Positions 40,476 to 51,100 of a stretch of 64,000 nucleotides of DNA are shown here, piece after piece; the stretch's first letter is position 1; every line of letters begins with the position of its first letter. Source of the DNA: Agarophyton chilense (lineage: Eukaryota > Rhodophyta > Florideophyceae > Gracilariales > Gracilariaceae); contig JARGXX010000006.1 in NCBI GenBank assembly GCA_030374765.1, positions 868,001 to 932,000 on the forward strand, read 5' to 3'. The position numbers were made by a program, and so were the translations under genes. The notes under the pieces are model-generated. The model searched no databases. It worked only from the letters and a program-made list of their open reading frames with translations, and had not been told where the DNA came from.

Positions 40476-43400
40476 TCAATATCCGTTACAGAGCATATCA
40501 TTCATTTTCGCAGATTGAGTAGAGCTTCGTTTTGTAAAGAGGTCGGCGATGTTAAGAAGACCAGGAGTCCAGGTTTTCATATTCAATTCTCCTGACTGGG
40601 ACGCGTCGCAAATTATAGAGACAGTCTTCTTTAATCTAAATTCCCTGCATTCGTGTGGGATTGTGATAGTATCAAAAAGCGCTTTCGAGTTAAGTATAAT
40701 ATGGTGTGTGATGTCGATATGAGGGAAGATGTTCTTGAGAGATTCTTTCATGTCATATCCGCGATCTTTGGCTTCAGCGCATGCAAGTATTTTGGATACG
40801 AATGTCGAGTACATCACTAGACGTTGATTCGTGCTCGCCCGATAGACCGGATGAAGAAAGGCTCGTCATTGACGGATTTGATCAGTCTGACTCCGCATGT
40901 GACTTTTTCTTATCCATAGGAGTGCTCGTTTGTACTAGAAGATGCATTCAACAGGCTCACAAGTGTCATAGCCGTTACTCGAAGGAAACGAATGTACCTA
41001 TTTGAAGGACGAAGCTTCCGTATCTCGTGAAGCATGGCATTTGCGTCGAACATGTGTTTAACTTTTAGTTGACCAAGCTCCTGTTGCATCTTTGAAGTAT
41101 TGACAGAGGCTTGCAGCAGCACTGCGGAACCCAAGTACATGAGTGTTCCGGCCATAGACCGGTATTCATGTTTCTCATGGTTGGTGGCCTTGTCGTCTCT
41201 CTTTCTTCTTCGTGCTCCAGAGAGATCGAATGGTTTCAGTCGCTGCATGTAGGAGTTCATTGAAAAAGTAGTGTCACGTTCTTCATCTTCGATTATGTCG
41301 CAGCCGGCGAAGTTGAATTTCTTTCCAATCCTTACTTTTCCCGCTGCAAATTCTTGATGTAGCTTATGCATGAAGTTCAAGATACAGGGTTCAGTTCCTG
41401 CTTTGAGTATATCATCAACAACTTTCGCAATGGAAAGAGTTATGTGGTCACCTTCATGCTCCAGGAAGCGTTGGTTGACTCCATATACTAGTGGCAACCC
41501 AGTCTCGTCGAGCATCCATGACTCTATGCTTTTTGCTCATTGCCGACCAGCTTCCAAAATGCCGTAGGGAAGTTTGGTTAGCTTCCAGAGTACTCTTTTC
41601 TTGTTTCGGAATTCCGGTGCTGGTCTCACGTATATATCTCTATTGATCGGTCCACTTTGGAGGTATGCATCTTTAATGTCCGCGATGCCGAATGAGAAAC
41701 CTAAACAAGTGGCGATGCTGAGTAGTGTCCTAACAATGATCATGTCTGCATTGGAAAAATCTTTCCTGATATCCTCTTTGAGGTCATCTCTGTTCCCATG
41801 CGTAACCAAGCGAGCTTTGAGTTTTTGAGTATCGTCTTCGTCTTGCTTCAGTTTTTATACGATGTGGGATGATATAGTATTCATATAACGAGACAGGTTT
41901 TAATGGTATATCTCTTCATACGCATCGATCCAATTATCCTTATGCTACAACTCAATTGCCTTCTTCAATATCCAATCTGGCGCAAACTGGACTTCAAATG
42001 CTGTGACTTGGCGTGCTCCGATGACATTCCGCATATCCTTGAGGATGTTATGCTCCTGTGCTTCAAGGTTGAGGGGATTGTCCATTACGGGGTTCTTGAG
42101 CAGTTCATTGGTGTATGAGCCCTTGTCCTTATGCACTTGTTCTTTATCGTCTGTGTTTGCGGCCATGAGCGAACTCGTGCCTTCCGTTGTCAGCTGCTGT
42201 CCATTGTCATCATTCGGGCTCAAGGTGAGGTCTATGTAGTCCTCCATGAGACCTTCGGCTATTTATCATGCATGGTTTGAATGGGGGCGCAGCCGAATGT
42301 CTTCGTATGCCACTCTAGAGAATGGCCTCTCTTCCTTCCGTCTTATCTTCAGGTAGTGTGGATGTGCTTCGACAATGGTGGCTTCGTGCCACTCGTCTGG
42401 AGCGTTATGAGCAGTTGTTTGGAAGTAGAAGAACATCTCATCGCCCTTATTTAGAGAAGATTGGGAGAACTTCGAATGGACACTGGACTTCATTATTTTC
42501 TGTAATGCTCTGGTTGCGGCTTGCTCAGTGTATTCTTGAAGAAGTTCCTCCGACACCATACGCCGAGGAGCACCTAGAATGGAAGGGGCGCATCCTTTCG
42601 CAAAATTCGAAGGAGCTGAGTGTCTTTGAACCGTTAAAGAGATTCGACAGAAAGACGGCGCGTGAGATTATTGCTTTGTCGTTGGCGGTCGTGTTTTCCA
42701 TTTGGAGCTTTTCGATAATATGCTTGAATACTATATTATTGCGCTCTACGATCCCGGTCTTATTATGACGTCTGTTGCACGCTAGCGCCTGCTTGACCCC
42801 CACGCACGATCACGGTCAGCCCTAGATTGCTGACCGACACGCTAATCGGTATCCCGATGCGGCAGCGCCCGATGCGCTCGCAACCGATACGCCGGCGATG
42901 CGCTGGCTCCGATTTATCGGACCTTCGCCGATGAGACGCCGCCTACAGTTTGCTCCTTCCTTTTACAATAAATACCATCGCCCGCCTTATACATTCGGCA
43001 GCCTTGACTTGAACGAGGGCAGTCGGCACATTACCAAACCATCTCTTGGCCTGCTCACGCGCACTTGAACCCTAGCACCGCTGAGGGTGTTGCCTTCCGC
43101 CTACCGCAGGCAAGGCCTTTGATTGCCGCAGCCTCTGCGCTTTCGCTCGTACTCATTGCCGTCTCCGACGTCCGCAATTCCCTTCGACACATCCATTCAA
43201 CTGAACGTTCCGGTGTACTATCCTTCGGAGTCGTGGCGTACCACACGTCGTACCGGCCTCACTTTCAATTTGATGTCCCTTCCGCACAGGAAACTGTTAA
43301 TATCTTTCGAATTCATTTCGTCGTCAGCTGACAATGCTTCTGGAGTTCCGTGTCGGTTCAACCATTCCACTTCGATCACGATAATGATTGTCCGTGATGT

Positions 43401-43664
43401 CCTTTCGGAGACGATGCAGCTTCCAGAATAACCAGTGACACAATCAAATATGTGCAGAGCGGTGTGTTTTGTTTTCTTAATAGTTGGGTAAATGAAGTCT
43501 ACCTGTATCTCCACGTTGAATGCTTGGTTCACATGGTTAACAGATATCTTCTTGGACGGTAACGATGGTTCAGATTTAGCACATATCATACAATTGTTGA
43601 AGATATCCCTGATCTCTTTTTCAAGCTCTGACGTCAGGCATCCAGCTCTTTCACATATGTGCAT
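40476..43664 (-). pseudogene. copia B pol remnants: integrase, RT, RNase H
   Basis: Integrase begins with a zinc site (MHICERAGCLTSE...CMICAKSE), then D in EIQVDFIYP, D in EALSADDEM and, after the solo LTR, E in TGIVERNNIVFKH. An integrase C-terminal barrel-like segment (GDEMFFYFQ...VAYEDIRLRP) follows at about 42400-42290. RT shows FGIADIKDAYLQSG, KLPYGILEAGRQW-like sequence and VVDD in place of YVDD. RNase H shows ILACAEAKDRG, NSKALFDTI and IADLFTKR. Frames change several times. The fragments are similar in order and motifs to the intact element at 47852-52931. Confidence 0.75.
42773..43245. repeat. Solo LTR inserted in copia B integrase
   Basis: A GC-rich block opening TGTTGCACGC and closing TACCACA, flanked by CGTC (ACGTC if the terminal A is counted in the target). 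Removing it joins KVRPVRR to HNKTGIVER in one integrase frame, which fixes its boundaries. Such a block with TG...CA ends and a short target duplication is best explained as a solo LTR left by LTR-LTR recombination. An AATAAA-like ACAATAAATACC and a TATACA occur near 42965-42995. Its parent element is not in the window. Confidence 0.65.
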
Positions 43665-44100
43665 AATTTCGTCATGATACGCATGCGTAAGACGATGAAG
43701 CCTTTTTGCCAGGGTTGTTGGTCTGCTATCTCGAGCAGTGGATGAAAGTTACGCCTTCATGGTTGGAGTTAGCAATACGTATGCTCTCGCGTTATACGGT
43801 GAAGTCGAATTAAGGTAGAGCTCCAAAGTCCTTGGGGTCGTATCGATAGGGCGTTTCATGGTGAAAGTTGGTGGATCAGTTGACATTGATGTTGTGGTAT
43901 ACCTTTTCCCATCCAGTCCTACGGTCAGCGAAGAATCATCATCGAACAGGTCGAAAGTAAGGTCTACGGGCTGGTTATTCTAGTCTTGTAAGGATATAGT
44001 CCAGGAGCACTTGACTGTTTTCGGGTCTACACATTCATGTCCCTATCCACGAAGATATCTCGATCTTGATTGATGCGGTTCGAATAATGTCCCTAACGCT

Positions 44101-45352
44101 TCACACAGCCTCATCGCAGATTTTATACTTTCGGATGATATAGGACTTCCTTCGTCTAGTATGGGATTCGGGTCGATTCCCGAATCCCTTATTGAAAAAA
44201 AGAATTATTTTGATTCTGTCGAATTTTGTCATTCTGATTCTGTCTTCCATGACGCGAATCGTTCTGATTTTGCTTCCTGTTCCGTGATCCATTCTGCTTA
44301 GAGTTTCGAGAATCATTATTCCGATGATGGTCACTTCCATTCTCTGATGTCTTTTGTTTACGTACGTACATTCTCGTTCTCTTCATCACCCTGGTAATCT
44401 TTTTCTGCGTTCGACTTTTCTTGATCCCGATTCCGCTTACTGTTCTTCCTGTAACCCCTGTTAAAAATGAAGAAGGATCTGGACTTGTTTTTTTCCTCTA
44501 GGTTCTTCTCTTCCAGATTGGCTTCTTCTAATGCTTTGATAGCATCTTTTCGCCCGCTCCAGGAGCTAATAGTATCGTAAGACTTCTAGTACTGAGTGAC
44601 AGCGGCTTTCAGGGCAATTATCGACTCCGTGCAATCTTGCTTCGCGTAGTCCTCCGACCATCCAGCCTCCACATTTTCCAGTATGTCTACCACTGTGTCA
44701 ATTCTACTGTTAGATATCGGTATGACTGAACAATTCTTGCTTTTCTCCTGTGGTTACTCCGTTTCTTTCCAGCGGGAAGGAGACCTAACAGATCGATCTC
44801 CCTATCAGATCCGATGGAGACCTGAGGTCGCTGTATCACATATTGTCCTTTGGGTCGAGCAATCTGTCTCTCTTCTAGACGCGGAGCTTCTCTTCTGCTC
44901 CTAGTTTGTCTTTTCATTAAATTTTCCTGATGGTATTCTCGGACAAAGGCGGGTATTACCCCCGCTCTTGGGGTTTCAATAGGGGGTTGCTATATGGAAG
45001 CCGGATGGTTGACTTGTGGAGTGACCCTAGGGACTGCATTGCCTGACTGGCTGGTGACTGCTACTTGAACGGCCTGTAGGAGAGAGTCTATAAATAATTC
45101 AGAATCCATTACCTTAGGAACGATTCGAGTGATGAGGTAATCTGTATGGTCAGCGATAGCCTTAGCGAGTCACATGTCTACCATGGAATCTACATGGGCT
45201 GAGCAGAGCTGACGGAGACTGAACCAGAGAAGATCTGCAAGTCCTGCGGGAATGTTCCCTCTTATTCCTTCTGTCTGGCGGAGTTTTCGTAGGGGTGTAA
45301 CTGGCCTAGAGGTTGCTTTGGTGATACATTCTCGTAAACGCGCTGCTACCAT
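44101..45352 (-). pseudogene. copia B gag-like region, broken
   Basis: Lies where gag is expected, between the primer-site sequence and integrase. Fragments read LAKAIADHTDYLITRIVPKV, then Arg/Lys-rich sequence, then an Asn/Arg/Ser/Gln-rich stretch (SRNSKQNGSRNRKQNQND) near 44300, typical of an RNA-binding region. No zinc knuckle found. Several stops and shifts. Assignment rests mostly on position. Confidence 0.4.
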
Positions 45353-45643
45353 TGGTCCTCAGCAAATGTTCTCAGGGGCGTCTAGGAGAGTCAGTACTTC
45401 TTGCGGATGGCTTATCGTGCTCCAGCAGTCTTCAATAGTATCAATCTTTGGTTCAGGGGACATCTTCGGCGTTGCAGTGGCAACTTGTTCTGCCGTAGGA
45501 GTTCTATGGTCTGGTCGGTTTATTATTTTTGCTGCATCTTCAATGGCGGTTGCATCTGTACTTTTGGTTCGTTGGAGAATTAAACCAAAGGCTAGAATCC
45601 GTATAATTCTTCTTTTCAGAGGTCAATTCAATTATTCTAAGAG

Positions 45644-45662
45644 ATTCTAAGTCGGGAGACCA
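45644..45662 (-). promoter_or_regulatory. Primer-binding-site sequence of copia B, identical to that of gypsy R
   Basis: The minus strand reads TGGTCTCCCGACTTAGAAT, the same 19 bases found next to the 5' LTR of gypsy R. It abuts the LTR-like repeat on the expected side for a minus-strand element. Confidence 0.6.
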
Positions 45663-46040
45663 AAATATAACGCAGTGACTGGTAGGTCAGCGTATTGGTC
45701 TCAACTTGGGGTAGCGTTGTAGAACGGAACCTAAGTTTCGTACTTTTGACGGCCGCACTCTCATACTACCTAATGAAATAAGCTGTAGTTTACTGCGTAG
45801 TCCTACAGGTCGGAGCTACGGAAACGTTGCCTTGAATACCAATTGGCAGAACTAATTAAACAAAGGGGGTAACTCAGTATCCTAACGGTGCCTACCTGAT
45901 TGTAAGGGAGAAGCGTCAATCGAGTCGAGCAAATATCGATGGCGAGGCGCTACGATCTCCCTGGCACTGTAAAGCTATCCTGTTAAACTAAATAAAATAA
46001 AACAAATATCTAAATATGTCCAGCAAAGGTCGGCCAGTCC
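45663..46040 (-). repeat. LTR-like repeat of copia B
   Basis: A roughly 375-bp sequence matched, with considerable divergence, by 63625-64000 in the same orientation. Best conserved are GACTGGTAGGTCAG, TCCTACAGGTCGGAGCTACG, GGGAGAAGCGTC and GGTCGGCCAGT. Position next to a primer site suggests an LTR; exact ends are not defined. Confidence 0.5.
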
Positions 46041-46111
46041 ACGTGGCGTTTGTGAGTTACCTTAGGCCCTGGCGGCTTACAGAACTAAGCCTTAATTGTC
46101 GCTCCTTCACA

Positions 46112-46894
46112 CTATCTTTCGGTATGATTTCTTTCACCTCCGTTTTTCTTTTCAAGCTGCATAGCTAGTCGAGGTTTACTGACAGTCAGTAGCCTAACTG
46201 CTTCAAAACATTCCATCACAGTTAACACTATGTCATGGTTCTCATTCTGTGTGATTGTGCACCCGTTTAGCTTAAATCCGTTGTCGAAAATAGCCTTGCT
46301 TATCTTAAACTTATGACCAATATCGTCCGCAAACTGGTGCATTTCGTCTAGCGATTCAGCCATAAGAGGGTCATTCGTAAGCTGGGCGAGCAGGAATTTT
46401 ATGTAATGTTCTTTGCTTCTCCTAATGAATAACTGACGGACACCAAATACCCTATCAAATTCCGCCCTGCCTAATAGCCACCCTTCTTTCAATTGTGCCC
46501 ATTGTCGGCCTGCTTTGCTGATTCTTTAGGGTAGCTTCAGAAGCTTACATATCATGCCACGTTTTCCCTTCCATTCGGGTGATGGTCGAACGGGAACATC
46601 ACACGTGATGGGGCCACTTTGCAAGTAGGCTTTCTTAATATCTATGCATCCCAACCTGTGTCGCAGTAAGTTGGCAAGCAATGAAATTCTTACTGGATCA
46701 CAACTTGGATACTCGGTTTTCTTTGAGTTGGAGCCCAGAGTTTGGCTTAAGTAGGAGATTCTAACTTCAAGATAGCCAAAGGCTCTGTAATCACAATTCA
46801 ACTCGGTCAAAATATCTATTGTAAACAAGGATATTCCCAACAGTGATAGAACGCACGTAATGTGTAATCCGCACTTAGAAAGGATGAACCGCAT
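46112..46894 (-). pseudogene. copia A reverse transcriptase fragment
   Basis: Contains CIDIKKAYLQSGPI, VRPSPEWKGKRGMICKLLKLP and, after a stop, GRAEFDRVFGVRQLF and HQFADDIGHKFKI, all typical of a copia RT related to elements B and C. The catalytic region is degraded. It breaks off before RNase H at the neighbouring LTR-like repeat. Confidence 0.65.
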
Positions 46895-47851
46895 CTGTCA
46901 ACAGAAATAAACACTTGTTTAAGCTTTCTTTTTACTTGGCTCGGGCTCGAAATTTAGCTTCAGTAATGGATATTGTGCAGTAGTAATGTCCTAATTTTAA
47001 TAAATCAAGGAGGCTTCCCTATTGTGTAGGTGATATGAACAGGAAACATATCAAGTGGCCTTGTTGTCCAGCAGAGCATTTCTCTGAGTAAATGTGATTT
47101 AAGACCTACTCCATCGTGGAAATACTTGCTGTAGCAATGTCAAACGTGAAGGTCACCTACGCCGATTAATAGAGCCCAGGTTTTATGGGCGATTCTACCA
47201 TCTAGTCGCTAAAGAAGAAAGTGGAGAAAATGGCTTTGAGAAATTATGCCAGATCTCTCAATATCAGTTGTAACTATCCGCCTATACGTAGACGGAGAAT
47301 TTGCCTTCATGCTGGTCGAACTGTTCGGGCTCATACCGCACGACTTTACGCCGTATGTAATGACACCGTTTCTTGTATACATCCGTCTAGCCCCTGCCGC
47401 AATGAGCGAAAAAATTGAACTCCAAACCGGTTTTTGGCTCTAACTGTGTCCGCAAACCGCTTGCATTCATTTTAAACAAACTGAACCTCTGTTCCATTTT
47501 GGAAATATGCTCGTATTTCTCATATTTATAACCCAGTGCTGCTACTCTGCAGACTTCTTTCGCGACGACGCTGCTGTCTCTGCCGATGTACTTATCCCTC
47601 CACATCATGAATTCTCGGCAGCGTTCCTCACTCCAACGAAAGAGGCCCTCATACAGTTTAACGCCTAAAAAACGCGTATTACCGAAATAATTCTGGCAGA
47701 AATAAAAGTGATCGGGACACAACTATCATATATCAGAACATGTTCATATCCCCAAACTGCGAAGGCAATAAACATCGTTCATGAGGGTCAAAAGCAGACA
47801 GAGGCGGTAGAGACCGCGGAAAAAGAGCACTCGGGGGAAGAGACCCGGGGG
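46895..47851. other. Remnant region with an unassigned minus-strand frame (47387-47722)
   Basis: The frame at 47722-47387 (111 codons, LGVKLYEGLFRWSEERC...SVVAKEVCRVAALGYKYEKY) looks protein-like but I do not recognise it. It may be an old gag piece of copia A or a fragment of a host gene. The last five bases, GGGGG (47847-47851), are the target duplication of copia C. Confidence 0.3.
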
Positions 47852-48119
47852 TAGAAGAGTTATGGACACTCTACTGTTCAGTGTCGACCTTGTCGAAGAG
47901 GTAGAGCGTGCAAATTGCTAGAGTGTAGTCGATGTACACAATCTCGTGAGTACTGTGGTTTACAATTCATAATCATGAAGGTCTAAATACACAAAGTCAT
48001 AACATATAAACGGCCGTAATTAACAGCGAACATATTCATCAAACTGAATCAAAGATACAAATTCAAATACCAAGCGGGCGCATCCAAAAAGCAACCAACC
48101 AGAACCGAATAGTTCTATA
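47852..48119 (-). repeat. 3' LTR of copia C (268 bp)
   Basis: Runs from TAGAAGAG to GTTCTATA on the plus strand; TAGAA/TTCTA forms a short inverted repeat at the ends. Preceded by GGGGG. Confidence 0.92.
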
Positions 48120-48132
48120 CTCCTCCCTTTTC
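48120..48132 (-). promoter_or_regulatory. Polypurine tract of copia C
   Basis: Minus-strand GAAAAGGGAGGAG directly before the 3' LTR, overlapping the polyprotein stop codon (TGA at 48131-48133). Confidence 0.8.
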
Positions 48133-51100
48133 ACCCAAAGTTTTTCTCAGAGTGTTTTGTCTCCGAGATCTTGTCAAAGTCGAAACAAAGTTTTCCAGTA
48201 AACAAAGTTAACTGAAGTGCATCAGTCAGCGCGCTGTCCTTCTTCGTCAGAGGATCAGCCAGATTAGAATGTCCAGGAACCCAAGAGATCTTATCCACAG
48301 CACCAGTCTGAAATTCGTAGCGAACACATGCAACATCACCGCGGATAGACTTGTCGATGGAATTCTTTTGTGTGGATAGTGAAGTAAAGAGATCTTTGGA
48401 GTCAACAGCCAAACGCAACTTGATTTCCTTCCCAAGTAGCTCGGTGTAGGCGTTAGAAATAGTCTTACCTTCATCAATGCCCTCAGAAGCGGCGAGGATT
48501 TCCGCAGCTGGAACACTCTTAACAGGACGCTTCGATTTGTGGGACATCCACGAGATGGCATGGTAGATGGACTGATTCTTCATTTCACCAACCAACAAAC
48601 CAGTGAGCACACCAAGTTGTCCGCATTCGTCCGTCCTGGAAGCATCAGAAAAAACCAACACGCTCAGTTCGTGCTGTCTATTATCCGTCGGTATCGGATA
48701 AGCAATGGTTGTCCCAAGCTTCTTAAGCTTACGAACAATATTTATCTGTTCAACCAAATGACAAACCTTAAGTTCCGGTGCTTTCTGCTGCAAGTAGCTT
48801 GCATAGAATGAGCAGAATGGTGAAGCTGCAGTCCCAATCCAACCAAGCGAGCTGTTGGTTGAGGCAAACACGGATTTCTCGATCTTGTTCAGAGATTGAT
48901 CGAACTGCTTGCGACGTTGCCTAGTGAATGGATATTCTACGACTGCATCCAACTTGTCATCTGCATCCGTCTCAATTGTCATGTCACCATTTTGCACCGT
49001 GTTGATACCAAAAAACCGAAGCTTTCCTGGACCCTTCATGACATCGCCAAACTTGAAACGCTTGTCGAACTCTTTCATGAAATGATTCACCCGATCTCCT
49101 TTTCCGGCAGCTTTCAGGTCATCAACAATTTTTGCCACAATTAACACCAATTTTCCGTTTTCTTTCTGAAAGAACAGCTGTGGCACATGCACTGATTGCG
49201 TGAGTCCAATGTCAAACATAACTTGATCAGACTGACTCTGCCATTTGGCATTTGCATTGACGAGGCCATACGCAGCTGTGAGTAGTAACCAAAGATGAGT
49301 AGCCTTCATGTGACTTTCCTTCGGAGGGCGAACATATACATCCCTCTGAGCCTCCCCGGTCTGCAGGAATGCCGCTTTTACGTCAGCTCTATAGATGTTC
49401 CATTCGTATAGAGACGCAATTGACTCAAGGATACGTAGTCCTGTGGGCGGGCACGTTGTGCAGTCTTTGCTCAAGGCATTCTTCAAGTCATCTTCATTAC
49501 CATGTGGTGCTATGCGAGCTTTCAGCTTAAGCGAGCCATCATCATTGGTCTTAACCTTGTACAATGTGTGGCTGTTAATGATGTTGGCGTTAGGCGGGAC
49601 TTGATTATGCGAAACAGGGCGCACAGTCTTGAGAAAAGTCTCCTCCTCCTTCTTGTAGGCGTTCACCAAGGGAAATTGGTCAAAACCCTGGGCATGATGT
49701 CTAAGGAACGGCTTGTTCCCAAAGTGATCAAGCATCGATGAGAGAACAGAAGTCTCAGTGCTTGTTACCTGTAGCTCAGGTTGCGTAGAACTAGAACTGG
49801 CCGCGAATGTCTCATTGTTGAACTTCCATACTTCGTTCGAAATATCCAAAGTTTCAGTGTCTCCGTCATCATAGTGAATGTTCAAACGTCCATCTTCCTC
49901 CTCAGAGTGAACAGTACCCGGATAGAACTGATCTTCGAGAGGCCAGAACACTGAGATGTTGTCACCGACAGATGGTTCAACGTTTGCAGACTCAGTGGAA
50001 AAATCATCATCAAGAGGTTTGATGTCTTCAGACGACGACACTGGAGTATCAGAGCCAGTTGCAGTATGTCCGGTGAGGTCAAATGAACTCTCCTCATTCG
50101 ACTCATCAATAGAGTCGATACCTTCTTGCACTAGTTGTGCAAAGCTCTCTTGAGGTAGGGCTTTACGGGTGTCCTCAAAAGCAACTGTAACTTGTTTGCC
50201 TTTGCGTCCAGGTACAGTCACTGAGCGAGCACTGCGGTCAACGGAGAGAATTGGCTTGGCAATAGACCATTTTCCTCTCTTCTCGTGGTCTTTCTTATGA
50301 TATACTTCGACCATGTCGCTGACAGCGATAGGTGGATCAGAGACCGCCTTCGAGCGCAAGATGAGCGCTAGCTTCCTGCGAGCGTGAAGTTGATCGCGAG
50401 CAGTGCGAACATCATCGGGTACAGTCGTATCAGTGGGCTTTGCCACAACGGGACATGTAAACCCTTTGGCCAGTTCGAATGCAGACATTGTGTCATTCCC
50501 GTACAAGTCATTCGAAATGGAGACAGACTTGTATGCTCCAAGCATAGGATCAAAGTCCTGTCCAGCAGCTTCTTTCAAGCGGAGAAAGACACTGCGTATG
50601 ATATTGTGCTTCGACTCGATGGCATTCTTAGAGTGCCTGCCAGGAGGCACTGGCTGAACTGGAATCCCAAGGTTGTCGATGTAGTCTTTAAACACACCGA
50701 CTTGAAAGGCTTTGTCTGCCCGAATAGACTCAGGATACCAGAACTGGGAAACCCAAGCTGCTTCGAATCCAAAAATAGCTTCTTTGAGGTTTGTCGATGA
50801 CACCGCATGAACACATGAGTACCTCGTGATTAGATCCATTAGATGCATAAGCAATATTTCATCCAAGTGCAAGTGGTCAACGCACAGAACCTCGTTGAAA
50901 TTCTTGGATAGTGAGCTGATAGATACCTTGCGGCTCGGTTGCGGAACTGCTGTTGAACGACAAGCAGAACAACGATTGACCATTTGTGTAACATAAGATG
51001 CAACCGTGTCATTCCAAAATCCGTTTCTTTCTAGAAGAAGCTTGTAGTCGGTAAGGCTAGCATGTCCGCACACATGCTTGTGTACCTTGTCAATGATTCT

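Larger units (their letters stand above)
40476..46040 (-). mobile_element. Degenerate Ty1/copia element B
   Basis: On the minus strand the order is LTR-like repeat (46040-45663), primer-site sequence (45662-45644), gag-like region (about 45350-44100), integrase (43664-42525), RT (41809-40910) and RNase H (40817-40476). This is the copia order (integrase before RT). Coding is broken by many stops and shifts and by a solo LTR in integrase. The 3' LTR was not found. Confidence 0.7.
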
